Source: Thermogemmatispora tikiterensis
GTDB taxonomy: Bacteria; Chloroflexota; Ktedonobacteria; Ktedonobacterales; Ktedonobacteraceae
Assembly (NCBI RefSeq): GCF_003268475.1
Contig: NZ_MCIF01000002.1
Coordinates: 2,090,259 to 2,154,258 of the forward strand
Length of the DNA: 64,000 nt
Reading direction: 5' to 3'
The notes under the pieces were generated by a model that was given only the letters and a program-made list of their open reading frames with translations, was not told the origin of the DNA and searched no databases. This document shows, piece after piece, positions 35,401-43,767 of this stretch. The number at the start of each line of letters is the position of its first letter. Position 1 is the stretch's first letter. The position numbers were made by a program, and so were the translations under genes.

Positions 35401-37869
35401 TCGCGTGGGACCGAGGCGAATCAGCGCCTTAAGCGCCCCCTCGACGATCACCTGCTCGCTATCGGCAAGGCAATCAAGTAGAGGATCTACGGCTTGCTGC
35501 GCATCACAACGAGCGAGGATACGCACTGCTGCCGCCCGCAAGCGTAACGAATGATCAGATGCTGGCTGCAGCAACTCAGCAGCATAGGGAATTACCCCCT
35601 CACCCAGGCGCCCTAAAACGGGGATAAGACGCCGGACCTGGCCATCATAGGCAGGCAGGTCGATGACCTCGTAGAGATAATCGAAGAAGCGATCCAACAG
35701 CAACTTCTGGTCGCAGAGCCGCAGCAGGTTTTCAATGCCAGGCACCATCACGGTCGGCAACAATCCCTGATAGATCTCCAGCGTGCCTTCCGCGGCGAAC
35801 CGCCCAATGAGACGAGAGAGCTGCTCAACAGCCGCTGGATCGCGCAGGATGCCACTGAGCAAGCGTAAGAGGCGAGGTGGCAGGCTCAGCGGCTCATCGG
35901 CCATTGAACGCGGGGGACTCCAGGCGACACCGACACAGATAAGCGCCAAAGCTCCAGCAGCCACGGCAGAGGAGGAATGCGCTTCTCCCAAGCCAGCAAA
36001 GCGCTCCGCCAGATCGAGAGGCTCATCGATAATGCCCGCCCACAGCGCGACGGGACCCGCCCAGCGCGCAGCATCACTACAGCAGAGCGCGAGGACTGCC
36101 TGCCGTCCCTCCACTCCCTGGCCTGTCTCCAGATCAACCTCTAGCAAGACAGAGGCCACCAGGTACTCTACCAGCCAGAGATGACGGAAGCGCAGGCAAT
36201 CGCCGCCAAGCACTAGCAGACCAGCAGCCTCCAGACAGCTCAGCTGGTGTTCCAGGAGCGATGGCTCAGCCAGTGGAGCCTGGAGATCCTCTGGTAGTAC
36301 CAGCCCCTGTCGCGACAGGATCGAGCGATTCTCTTCGAGCCAGCGAGGCAAAGCCAGAGCTGCTGCACGGGCCGCCGTTTTCTGACGGCGCCCTTGGGCC
36401 ACGGGCAGAACGATGAGATTGCGCGCTCCACTCAGATAGAGCACCCAGGCCAGCCGGCGGAGCAGCGCCACTACTTCTTCTTCTGTCAGACCGCGCTTGC
36501 CCCGGCGCCAGCGCTTTTGCCGCAACTCCCGCATCAGCAAGAGGTGTAATAAATGAGCGAGGAGGCGGCCACGACTATCGAACTGCCCAGGATTCCCTAA
36601 ATCGAGCGTATCCAGAATCTCCAGAAAGCTAAAGAGGGTGAGCGGCACACTACACAGATAGCGCAGGCGACTATCTTCGAGCGCACGCATAATCTGGCCA
36701 GCAGTGTACTGTCGACGCGTCACAATCCGCTGCTCCCGCAGCGCCTGCTCGACAAAGCGACGGATTAGCGCGGGCGAGAGTGGAGTAAGAACAGCACAGG
36801 CCATCTCCCCTGCTGTCAACAAGCGCTCCAACTGGGGCAGAGCGTCATGAGCCAGATCGCAGGCACTCACCACCAGGCGATTACCTGTCTGACTCATGAG
36901 ATAGCTCAGCTCAGAGATGATAGCCTCGCGGAAAGCCACCTCAATCAGATGGAAATCATCGCAGAGGAGCAATAGCTGGCCACGCTCCGCCAGCTGGCTC
37001 AGATAGGGCCGCAGGTGGCGCAGACCTGGGGCCTGGCTCTCCAGGAGGAAGTCAAAAAGGGTGGCCTCTGGCTGCAGGCTAACCAGCGCCGGCTTATCAG
37101 GGGCTGCCTCCTTGTCCTCCTCATCCTCCTTCACCATCCCTCCCCTGCCCTGCCCTCCCTCCTCCGCCTCCGAATCAGCTGCGCATACGATCGATGACCG
37201 TCTATTAAGATAGAGGCTATAGTGCTCTAGAGAGAGGTAGACAGGCAATCTCGTATCTTTTCCTCTATTGCGGAGGAAAGCATCGAGAGTAGATCTCAGC
37301 AGCCTGGAAAGGGCAAAAGTTTTCCCAGCCCCCGACGTTCCTAGCAGTAGCAGCTGAGCAGATGGCTCTTGCAGCAAAGCGGAGAAAGAAAGGTCCTGTT
37401 TATATGGCAGAGCACTCTGATCAGTGATATCCTGATAATAAGCAAGCGCTGTTTCATAGATATCAGAGGCAGTTGACAACGGGAGTATAGCCAGCGGACC
37501 TGCCGGGGAGGAACGCACGGCTCGGGCATAGGCGCGGAGAGCCAGCGGGCGGCGCAGCAGGCCAGTGATCACAAAGACAAGGAGACCGACCCCTACAGGA
37601 ATGGCCAGCGGCCACCATCCACCGAAGGAGAGCGAAGGAAGCCAGGAAGCAAAAGACAGCAACAAGGCGGGCTGATGGCCATCTCCCCGTCCTAGCGGCC
37701 AGTGAGTGGCCATTCTCTGCAGCCAGTACAGCGCCAGCTCAACAGCAAAGCCAGCTGTGGCGGCCAAAGTCCCAGCTAGCAGCGGCCAGGCGAGTAGTCG
37801 CAGAGCTGTAGCCCCGCCTCCCAGTTTTTGTACGCTTACGAGGGCCTGTGGATGTTGTTCCGCTCTCAT
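32428..37869 (-). CDS. Giant membrane-anchored NACHT-like NTPase with HEAT repeats and coiled coil
   Basis: 1813 residues. Two or three membrane spans (about 24-50 and 68-105) anchor the N-terminus. A STAND/NACHT-type P-loop domain follows: LLLLGTSGAGKTFALS (Walker A, about 173-188) and LLLLCDDFH (Walker B, about 299-307, with the paired acids usual in NACHT), split by an acidic, low-complexity insert (about 230-262). From about 690 to 1560 run many HEAT-type helical repeats, such as AVDPLLDCLADSEQVIVEGA and ALPLLLKLLADTSPLVRQQ. The last 130 residues form a heptad-rich coiled coil. The architecture fits sensor-type STAND proteins in which repeats bind a ligand and the NTPase oligomerises. No enzymatic effector domain is visible. 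Function is unknown to me; it stands alone. Confidence 0.85.
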   Translation of the reverse strand: MRAEQHPQALVSVQKLGGGATALRLLAWPLLAGTLAATAGFAVELALYWLQRMATHWPLGRGDGHQPALLLSFASWLPSLSFGGWWPLAIPVGVGLLVFVITGLLRRPLALRAYARAVRSSPAGPLAILPLSTASDIYETALAYYQDITDQSALPYKQDLSFSALLQEPSAQLLLLGTSGAGKTFALSRLLRSTLDAFLRNRGKDTRLPVYLSLEHYSLYLNRRSSIVCAADSEAEEGGQGRGGMVKEDEEDKEAAPDKPALVSLQPEATLFDFLLESQAPGLRHLRPYLSQLAERGQLLLLCDDFHLIEVAFREAIISELSYLMSQTGNRLVVSACDLAHDALPQLERLLTAGEMACAVLTPLSPALIRRFVEQALREQRIVTRRQYTAGQIMRALEDSRLRYLCSVPLTLFSFLEILDTLDLGNPGQFDSRGRLLAHLLHLLLMRELRQKRWRRGKRGLTEEEVVALLRRLAWVLYLSGARNLIVLPVAQGRRQKTAARAAALALPRWLEENRSILSRQGLVLPEDLQAPLAEPSLLEHQLSCLEAAGLLVLGGDCLRFRHLWLVEYLVASVLLEVDLETGQGVEGRQAVLALCCSDAARWAGPVALWAGIIDEPLDLAERFAGLGEAHSSSAVAAGALALICVGVAWSPPRSMADEPLSLPPRLLRLLSGILRDPAAVEQLSRLIGRFAAEGTLEIYQGLLPTVMVPGIENLLRLCDQKLLLDRFFDYLYEVIDLPAYDGQVRRLIPVLGRLGEGVIPYAAELLQPASDHSLRLRAAAVRILARCDAQQAVDPLLDCLADSEQVIVEGALKALIRLGPTRALEPLLDALEQYLPSGTAARQVQRAILVVLDYFLSESDAQRALSEEQRKRVLAAVCPLLSGQQPPEVQRAARDLLARQLQREPQPESVQLLIQALASADELLVRNAIRVLQQGDARLTPLLLKQLESQSTDVVRARLVEVLGGIRDLQALPLLLKLLADTSPLVRQQVGIALQHAYVPESIPGLIELVLHGKEEQVASLAARILSGMGEEVLEPILQALPQIVPGRTQLLIQVLEELDDPRVIPALIGLLQEARSEPLLTVAIIRALARFADGQVVPPLIGLLDSKETLVYEEAILALSRLREVALSDLLDALDVEPECETVVAARVRRAILGMEPFPGEQLIAVLTHGSEAQVQQVAKIFQERGAEAALLLVQQLFHPDARTRSYVRQILDGMAGQVLVPALLEVLNRPAWRPVLAEYLVRYPAEAVPPLISLLGDPERGDAAVSILLLFGPEILSTIIPGLAQEDELARRRAQQLVISLVRQQPEAVEQVVQLFGPSLPPRAYESLVAILAGDLADLAVPALLDGLGDAYLLGGVSDVLARLARRRLTPAGREALAGLVAALRSEERRHGAEITLVELGDLAVAPVGELITDPDPQVARAARRILRDIGTPALPFIWAACSDLANRQRREAALEIFRSMPTLVIKDELLAHLASRTVQESAMAATLLQERIHDEANSPDPSRQEMVPALLEYVQHPQSDERLCRRILALLLLMGGEYIVQHLVQALYARSERQELLMRCFLFLGREGETALWEMYHDPETPPDLANLVVSMLGMLRAYPEISELALSLSQYGLTLNRERLQSPDQLEISLRALGGLLAGGHWNVEALEELRQRLKEGSAERDLVEVLLGWRYGAYITRLENDLQSVEQAHKENMRNLTMQLLQARSQLSDMEHERDNLEESLKKAQQELEVTRQELTRLTQEYQRLQQEQGARSEELEQAQQAVQRLQERLNVVTQEKRLLQDQINQLHAHNAQLVEQINLLQGAENP

Positions 37870-38329
37870 TCCGTCCAGCGACCTTTCGCAGAACTTGCCG
37901 GTTGATAGCAGTCACAGTATAGCGTAGCAGCGGTGACTTGAACAAGTGTCAACATGGAGGTAACCAGCAATCATGCGGAGCCGGTATAACAGGAAGACTA
38001 TTTGCTTATTGAGACGACTTATGAACCTGGTGTCACACAAAGCCAGAGAGAAGGGGCAAGCTTGCGTGACGTGCTATCGACCCAGAGTAGAGGCTGCCCG
38101 CGGTGCTTGCCTACTTTCGGCCAGTCAACAAGTCTATTGAAAGACCTCCATGCTCCCGTCTCCACTTTCCTGCTGCCTGGCCAGAGTACGGACAAAAGAC
38201 CCTGGACCAGCAGACAGGCTATACGTCATTGGTAATAGCAGCAGAACAAAGCAAGCGGCAAGCTCCTCTGTTAGAGCGAAGAGAGAAGTGCATCCCTGTC
38301 AGAGGGCACTATGATGAGGTATTACCAAC
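37870..38329. other. Divergent intergenic region, no gene seen
   Basis: 460 bases between the giant gene (minus) and the GH3 gene (plus). A dyad ACTTG-AA-CAAGT lies around 37936-37947, next to a TTGACA read on the minus strand, and is a candidate operator/promoter for the giant gene; no clear -10 at 17 bases was found. Confidence 0.4.
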
Positions 38330-40093
38330 ATGGAGAAAGAGCAACCACCTGGCCAGAGGAAAGCAGCAGAGATTCCTGAGATCCGCCAGGAAGATGAGGA
38401 GGATACTGTCAAGCTGGCCACGATCAGGATTCCCGGCAGGCCCTCGCCCATTCGCCACTCCTCGAGAACTGGTGGCGGGAGCGATGCCAGAAAGCTGCAA
38501 GCGCCTCTCCTGGCGCCGTTCACTCCCCCAGAAGCGGCTCGAGCCGAGCCGAAGCAAAGTGAAGAGGAACAGGCCGAGCAGATCGCCCAGGAGGAGACGC
38601 GCGAGCTGCCTCTGCCTCCGGCACTGGCAGAGGCAGAGTCTCGTCTGGCCGAGATCGAAACTGCCAAACTGCCTGCTGCCCCTGTGCCTGCCTTCCCTCC
38701 TCCCACATGGGTCGACGTGGCAGAGCGAGCCGCCGCCGCTCTCGCCTTGTTACCCACGCGCCAATTGCCGGCCCTGAAAGCAGCTGGCAGGCGAGAAGAA
38801 GAGCGGGCCTGGCGACTCAGCCGTGGTCAAGCCTTTTGCCTGCTCGTGCTCCTGCTCATCCTGGTAATCAACGCCAGCACTAGCAGCCTGGCTCAGCTGC
38901 TGGGACCACAGGGCTGGGCCTTTATGCTTTGGGGTCCAACCGCTGGCTCTAACAACGTCTTACAGCAGATTCGTTCGGCTTTGCCCTCCGCTACGCCGTC
39001 AGTCCACGCGACGGAGCCAAGCTCACAGCAGCTTACACCTGCAGCCTATATCAATCTGATTCTACGCACTATGACGCTTGACCAGAAACTGGGGCAAATG
39101 CTCTTTGTACAATTCACTGGTCCTTATTATTCGCTGGATCTCAGCACAATGATCACACAAGAAAATGTCGGCGCAGTGATTCTCTTCACGGCCAACAACA
39201 ATATCATAAGCATTCCTCAACTGAAGCAGCTGACTCAAGAGATTCAGAACGGGGCTCGCACCGCAGGAAGCGGCATTCCTCTCCTCATCGCCATTGACCA
39301 GGAGGGAGGGCTAGTCGATCGCCTGCGCGACCTCGATGGTCCTCGCCCCTCAGCTGCCGAGATCGGCGCCACCAATGACCCCGAGCGCGCGCGGGCCGCC
39401 GGTCTCCAGGACGCTCATGATCTGGCATCTTACGGGATTAATCTGAATCTTGCCCCTGTCGTTGACGTGACCAGCGTCTATAACCCGCAACTGGACACGC
39501 GTACCTTCGGCAGCGATCCTGGCCTGGTGACACGCATGGCAGGGGCATACTTGCAAGGACTACAGCAGAGTGGCCAGGTCTTTGGCACCCTGAAACATTT
39601 CCCGGGCCTGGGCGATGTTAGCGTTGACCCCCACAGTGGGCTACCTGTTCTCACGCGCAGCCTGGCTCAGCTGGAGGCCAACGACTGGTTACCGTATCGT
39701 ACGTTAATCCAAACAGGACAGGTCCACGCGATCATGGTAACCCATGAGATCGTGAAAGCAGTCGACAGCAGCACACCCTCTTCACTATCACCCAAGGTGA
39801 TCACCGGTATTCTCCGCCAGCAGCTCGGCTTCCAGGGCGTGGTCATCACCGACAGCCTGACGATGGAGGGGATCAGCGCATACTACAACGAAAGCCAGGC
39901 GGCAGTGATGGCGGTCCAGGCCGGGGCCGATCTGCTTATGGGGCCGATCTCAGCGCAGACAGCGGCCTCCATGTTGGAAGCTCTGAAATCCGCAGTGCAA
40001 ACGGGAACATTGAGCGTTCAACGAATCGATGAGTCTGTACGCCGTATTCTGATGCTGAAATACCAATTGGGGCTGCTGCATTTACCACAGTAG
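38330..40093 (+). CDS. Glycoside hydrolase family 3, NagZ-like, membrane anchored
   Basis: 587 residues. A long charged cytoplasmic tail (1-160) precedes one membrane span (about 165-190), and the GH3 barrel is outside the cell (about 235-587). The NagZ-type elements are present: LAPVVDVTSVYNPQ, the substrate-binding KHFPGLGD, the DPHSGLP loop with the His acting as acid/base, and VVITDSLTMEG with the catalytic Asp. The usual KHFPGHG has Leu in place of the second His. Members cleave beta-N-acetylglucosamine from peptidoglycan fragments or glycans. Substrate is not certain because of the substitution and the unusual N-terminus. Confidence 0.85.
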   Translation: MEKEQPPGQRKAAEIPEIRQEDEEDTVKLATIRIPGRPSPIRHSSRTGGGSDARKLQAPLLAPFTPPEAARAEPKQSEEEQAEQIAQEETRELPLPPALAEAESRLAEIETAKLPAAPVPAFPPPTWVDVAERAAAALALLPTRQLPALKAAGRREEERAWRLSRGQAFCLLVLLLILVINASTSSLAQLLGPQGWAFMLWGPTAGSNNVLQQIRSALPSATPSVHATEPSSQQLTPAAYINLILRTMTLDQKLGQMLFVQFTGPYYSLDLSTMITQENVGAVILFTANNNIISIPQLKQLTQEIQNGARTAGSGIPLLIAIDQEGGLVDRLRDLDGPRPSAAEIGATNDPERARAAGLQDAHDLASYGINLNLAPVVDVTSVYNPQLDTRTFGSDPGLVTRMAGAYLQGLQQSGQVFGTLKHFPGLGDVSVDPHSGLPVLTRSLAQLEANDWLPYRTLIQTGQVHAIMVTHEIVKAVDSSTPSSLSPKVITGILRQQLGFQGVVITDSLTMEGISAYYNESQAAVMAVQAGADLLMGPISAQTAASMLEALKSAVQTGTLSVQRIDESVRRILMLKYQLGLLHLPQ

Positions 40094-40184
40094 CTCTCTT
40101 AACCGTTCAGAGCAGCAGAGAGGCTTTCTTCTGATGCTTCTGTCTTTGACTGACCTTCTATTGTTGTAAAGAGAGAAAACCATA

Positions 40185-40634
40185 ATGCTGCGGTTAAGTG
40201 TACCAACAGCTGAGCAAGAGAAACGCTGGCATATTACTGCCATCTGTCTGATCGTTATTGAGACCTTGCTCTTGTTAACGGCCCTGGTGCCAGCCCAACT
40301 CTGGACACGCCTGCTGCCCCAATCAGCGGCAGCGGCCCTGGACGGCCCCTACCCCCCAGTTCTGGCGCCTCTTGTGGCGGCTTCGCTCTATGTGCTCCCC
40401 ACCCTGATCGGCTTCCTCTGCCGCGCCTGGCAGCGAGCCTTGTTCTACGCCTCGCTGCCAGCCTGGTTCAGCCTGGGCCTCTTTCTGGTGGCGGCCACCT
40501 CCAAGATCGGGGCTTTCTACCTGGTCTCGCCGGACCATGTGACGGCCAACGTCAGCATCCTGGAGTTGTTCGCCTTGCTGGGTGGGATTGGTTGGCTAGG
40601 GCGACATATCTTCAAGCTGCACCAATCTGGTTAA
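40185..40634 (+). CDS. Four-span membrane protein, unknown function
   Basis: 149 residues with four hydrophobic segments (about 18-40, 58-80, 84-106, 120-142). GAGAGAAAAC precedes the ATG. I do not recognise a family. It sits between the GH3 enzyme and the flippase, 18 bases ahead of the latter, so it is probably co-transcribed with it and may be envelope-related. Confidence 0.65.
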   Translation: MLRLSVPTAEQEKRWHITAICLIVIETLLLLTALVPAQLWTRLLPQSAAAALDGPYPPVLAPLVAASLYVLPTLIGFLCRAWQRALFYASLPAWFSLGLFLVAATSKIGAFYLVSPDHVTANVSILELFALLGGIGWLGRHIFKLHQSG

Positions 40635-40652
40635 AGGTGTATACTACGAGCT

Positions 40653-42536
40653 ATGCAGCGACCCAGGTTTCACCCTTTACGATTGAAGCGCTTCTATACT
40701 GGTCAGCTCACCAGCGAGGCTTCTCAGCTCGATCGAAGTGCGGCAGACCAGCCCGTGCCACTGGCAACGCTGCAGGAGGGATTAGGCAGACAGGACGGCG
40801 ACCAGCGAGACGACCCGCCGCCGAGCCACCCTCCTGTCGCAGAGGTGGTCAGTGCCAGCATAAGTAGCGCCAATACTGTCAGCGATAGCAGCTCTGCGAT
40901 CAGCTCAGAGCACAGTAGAGCGGAGGGCGAAGCGCGTCATTTGCTGCGCCGAACCCCCATCAGCTATTTGCTCAATCAGGCATACGGACTGTGGTTTTTC
41001 CTCTCCTCATTCATTCTGACGCTCATCATTACCCGCGCATTTGTCAATAGTCATGAACTCTATGGCGTCTACGCGGTAGCGATGTCGGCCTTCAATACCA
41101 TCGCCTACATCGTCGCTTTTGGGCTGGAGGATGCCACAACCACCTATGTACCCAGAGTCCTGGCTGAGCATGGGCAGCCGGCAGCAGCGGCCTTGATTCG
41201 GCGCTTGCTACTCTTACGCAGCCTGACCCTGGTTCTGTGCATGGGGGTGATGCTCTTCGCCCTACCCGCCCTGGCCTGGCCTTTTAGCCTTCTTCCCAGC
41301 TCGTGGACCTGGGCTAGCGACCTGGCCAACGGGTTGCGCAATCCCCAGCTTCTACGTCATATCACGCCTATCGCCTTCTACGTCCTCGGCAACGGCATCT
41401 TCAGCCTGCAAACCGCCGTCTGTGCTTCCTTCATGCGCATGCGCCTCGTCTTCGTCATCGGCAGCCTGTCCCAGCTGGTGCAACTTCCTCTGAGCTACCT
41501 GGTGCTGCGACTGGGCGGCAGCGTCGATGGCCTGCTCTGGATGCAGGCACTGGTCTCGCTCGCCAGCGCTGCTGCCTTCCTCATCTGGCAAGCACCGCTC
41601 CTGCTTCAACGCGGAGCGGGTTATCATCAGCCGCTCAAGCCAGTGATTCGCCTTGGGCTTTCGGCCTGGCTCACCAACCTTGTTTCTGGCGCCTTACTCA
41701 AGCAGACAGTCATCATCCTACTGGGAAGTTTCGCCGTGCCGCTGGCAGAAATTGGCTATTTCAACCTCTCCTACCAGCTTGGTCACACTGCCAGCCTCCT
41801 TATGGTGACCGGCTTCGGTGGTGTAGCCGGCTCGGCCTTGGCGGCGGCCTTCGTCGGCCAGAACTATGCCCGGCTCGCGCGCTCCTGGCAGGCACTCATC
41901 AAGATCGAAACGCTGCTGGCGGCGCCGGTATTGGTCTTTAGCTTCTTCAACGCCTCCCTGATTGCTCACTTGCTCTATCAAGGCTATGAGCCAGTTGGGC
42001 CGCTCCTGGCCCTCTTCCTGATCTTCCAGATCCTCATCCGAACCCTTGGTACCAGCATCCACCAGTCAACGCTCTATGTGGTGGGGAGAGCCTGGCAGGT
42101 AGTACTTGGCCAGTGGATCAGTCTGCTCTCGCTCATCATCCTTGGGGTCGTGCTGATCCCCAGCTGGGGGCCGGCGGGCGCCTTGATCGCCGATGGACTG
42201 GCTCAGATCATTGGCGGCGCCTTGCTGCTCGGCTTCCTCTGGCGACTCCTGCCAGAGCGCTATCCCCTCAGCTACACCCTGCGCCTGCTCCTGGCCCTGG
42301 CCCTGGCTGCTATACCATCGCTGCTGCTGCGTCCGCATAATTTCCCGACGCTCACTCTGGCAGGCTTTATCTATCTCATAGGGGCAGCCCTGCTCCTGCT
42401 CCTGATCCGGCCTCTGACTCAGGAGGACCTGATGCTGTTGCGCTCTCTGCACCCGCGACTCGCTAGCTACCTGCGTCCCTTCGCGCACACCCGACGCCGC
42501 ACCGGAGCGCAGGCCGCTAGCGATAACGCTCCATGA
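40653..42536 (+). CDS. Oligosaccharide flippase (MOP/Wzx-like membrane protein)
   Basis: 627 residues. A disordered N-terminus (about 1-95) is followed by 12-14 membrane spans typical of the MOP superfamily of polysaccharide exporters. LLNQAYGLWFFLSSFILTLIITR is the usual first span, with a conserved GLEDATTTYVPR after it. Such proteins flip lipid-linked sugar repeat units across the membrane. The polysaccharide genes at 54-60 kb lack a flippase, so this one could serve them. The 3' end overlaps the converging P1 peptidase gene by 20 bases. Confidence 0.82.
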   Translation: MQRPRFHPLRLKRFYTGQLTSEASQLDRSAADQPVPLATLQEGLGRQDGDQRDDPPPSHPPVAEVVSASISSANTVSDSSSAISSEHSRAEGEARHLLRRTPISYLLNQAYGLWFFLSSFILTLIITRAFVNSHELYGVYAVAMSAFNTIAYIVAFGLEDATTTYVPRVLAEHGQPAAAALIRRLLLLRSLTLVLCMGVMLFALPALAWPFSLLPSSWTWASDLANGLRNPQLLRHITPIAFYVLGNGIFSLQTAVCASFMRMRLVFVIGSLSQLVQLPLSYLVLRLGGSVDGLLWMQALVSLASAAAFLIWQAPLLLQRGAGYHQPLKPVIRLGLSAWLTNLVSGALLKQTVIILLGSFAVPLAEIGYFNLSYQLGHTASLLMVTGFGGVAGSALAAAFVGQNYARLARSWQALIKIETLLAAPVLVFSFFNASLIAHLLYQGYEPVGPLLALFLIFQILIRTLGTSIHQSTLYVVGRAWQVVLGQWISLLSLIILGVVLIPSWGPAGALIADGLAQIIGGALLLGFLWRLLPERYPLSYTLRLLLALALAAIPSLLLRPHNFPTLTLAGFIYLIGAALLLLLIRPLTQEDLMLLRSLHPRLASYLRPFAHTRRRTGAQAASDNAP

Positions 42537-43629
42537 TGCGTTGCAGCTCATCCAAAGGCAAAGCATAGACGGTACGACCCTGCCAGCCACTGAGCGTTTC
42601 AGCCGCGGTGAGTGCGTTAAGAATGGCTTCTTCGACCGCCTCAACCGCGGCCTCAAAGAGGAGGTCAAGCCGATCATGGGGCAACATCGTCAGAGCGTAG
42701 GGCCGCAGTTGGCCCGCGGGCAGATGGTTGCCGGTGGCGAAAGCCAGGAAGAGATCTCCGCTTCCATTGCTGGCAATGCTGCCCACACGCGCCAGGCCAA
42801 GAGCGGCGCGGCGGGCCAGACGCTTACACTGCACGGGCAACAGCGGCGCATCCGTGGCAATAATACCAATGATCGAGCCGGCCCCCTCTCGACCAGCAGC
42901 AGGCGGCGGAGTAGACCAGGGGCTAGGGACCTTCTCATAGCTGAGTTCACGGCCCACGGGTACGCCAGAGACGCGCAGCAGATGGCGTGCACCATAGTTA
43001 GCCTGGACCAGGGCCCCCACCACATAGCGAGCATCGCCCAAATCGACCAGGCGCGAGGCAGTCCCGATTCCTCCTTTCAGCTCGTGACAGATCATGCCTG
43101 TCCCCCCTCCCACGTTCCCTTCGGGAACGCTCCCCCCCTTCGCCGTCCTCAGCGCCTCAAAGACATGCTCCTTGCGCACATGGAAAGCAGCAATGTCGTT
43201 GAGCCAGCCGTCCCAGGTCTCACCTACCACCGGCAAGGCTCCAGTCCATGAAGAAGAAACCGCCGCCAGAGCGGCCTCACCCTGTTGCTCCATAGGAAAG
43301 GCGCAGAGGGCATCACGCACTACCCCAACAGCGTTGGTATTGGTGATGGCTATAGGTGTATGCAGCAGGCCGGCCTCCTCTATCCAGGCCGTGCCAGTCA
43401 TCTCGCCACAACCATTGAGGCTGAAATAGCCGGCGAAGGCCTGATCCGTCCAGATCCTTCCCTCGCGCGGCACAATCACCGTGACCCCTGTGCGCGCCAC
43501 CCGCGGCTCATCATAGATCAACGTACAGTGGCCCACCAGGACCCCAGCTACATCGGTAATGGCATTGAAGCGACCCGGCGGGAGATGCCCCACACTGATT
43601 CCCAGGTCACGCAGGCGCGCGCGTGTCAT
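42517..43629 (-). CDS. P1 family (DmpA/S58-type) peptidase
   Basis: 370 residues; AGGAGGAG lies 9 bases before ATG 43629 (a GTG one codon earlier is possible). The Ntn-like DmpA family signature is seen: NAITDVAGVLVGH near the start, ITNTNAVGVVRDA and EGNVGGGTGMICHELKGGIGTASR in the middle. These enzymes self-cleave into two chains and act as aminopeptidases, often on beta- or D-amino acid peptides. The substrate cannot be read from sequence. It is the last gene before the converging flippase. Confidence 0.85.
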   Translation of the reverse strand: MTRARLRDLGISVGHLPPGRFNAITDVAGVLVGHCTLIYDEPRVARTGVTVIVPREGRIWTDQAFAGYFSLNGCGEMTGTAWIEEAGLLHTPIAITNTNAVGVVRDALCAFPMEQQGEAALAAVSSSWTGALPVVGETWDGWLNDIAAFHVRKEHVFEALRTAKGGSVPEGNVGGGTGMICHELKGGIGTASRLVDLGDARYVVGALVQANYGARHLLRVSGVPVGRELSYEKVPSPWSTPPPAAGREGAGSIIGIIATDAPLLPVQCKRLARRAALGLARVGSIASNGSGDLFLAFATGNHLPAGQLRPYALTMLPHDRLDLLFEAAVEAVEEAILNALTAAETLSGWQGRTVYALPLDELQRIMERYR

Positions 43630-43767
43630 CACTCATTGCTCCTCCTCATGAGATCAATCCTTGTTTCATATGCTATCTGCTACAGCCGAGGGAGGGAGCT
43701 GGCGGTCATCAACTTCGACCTGGCGGCAGAGCACCAGTCAGCGAAGAGTCGACCGGCCCGGCCCACC

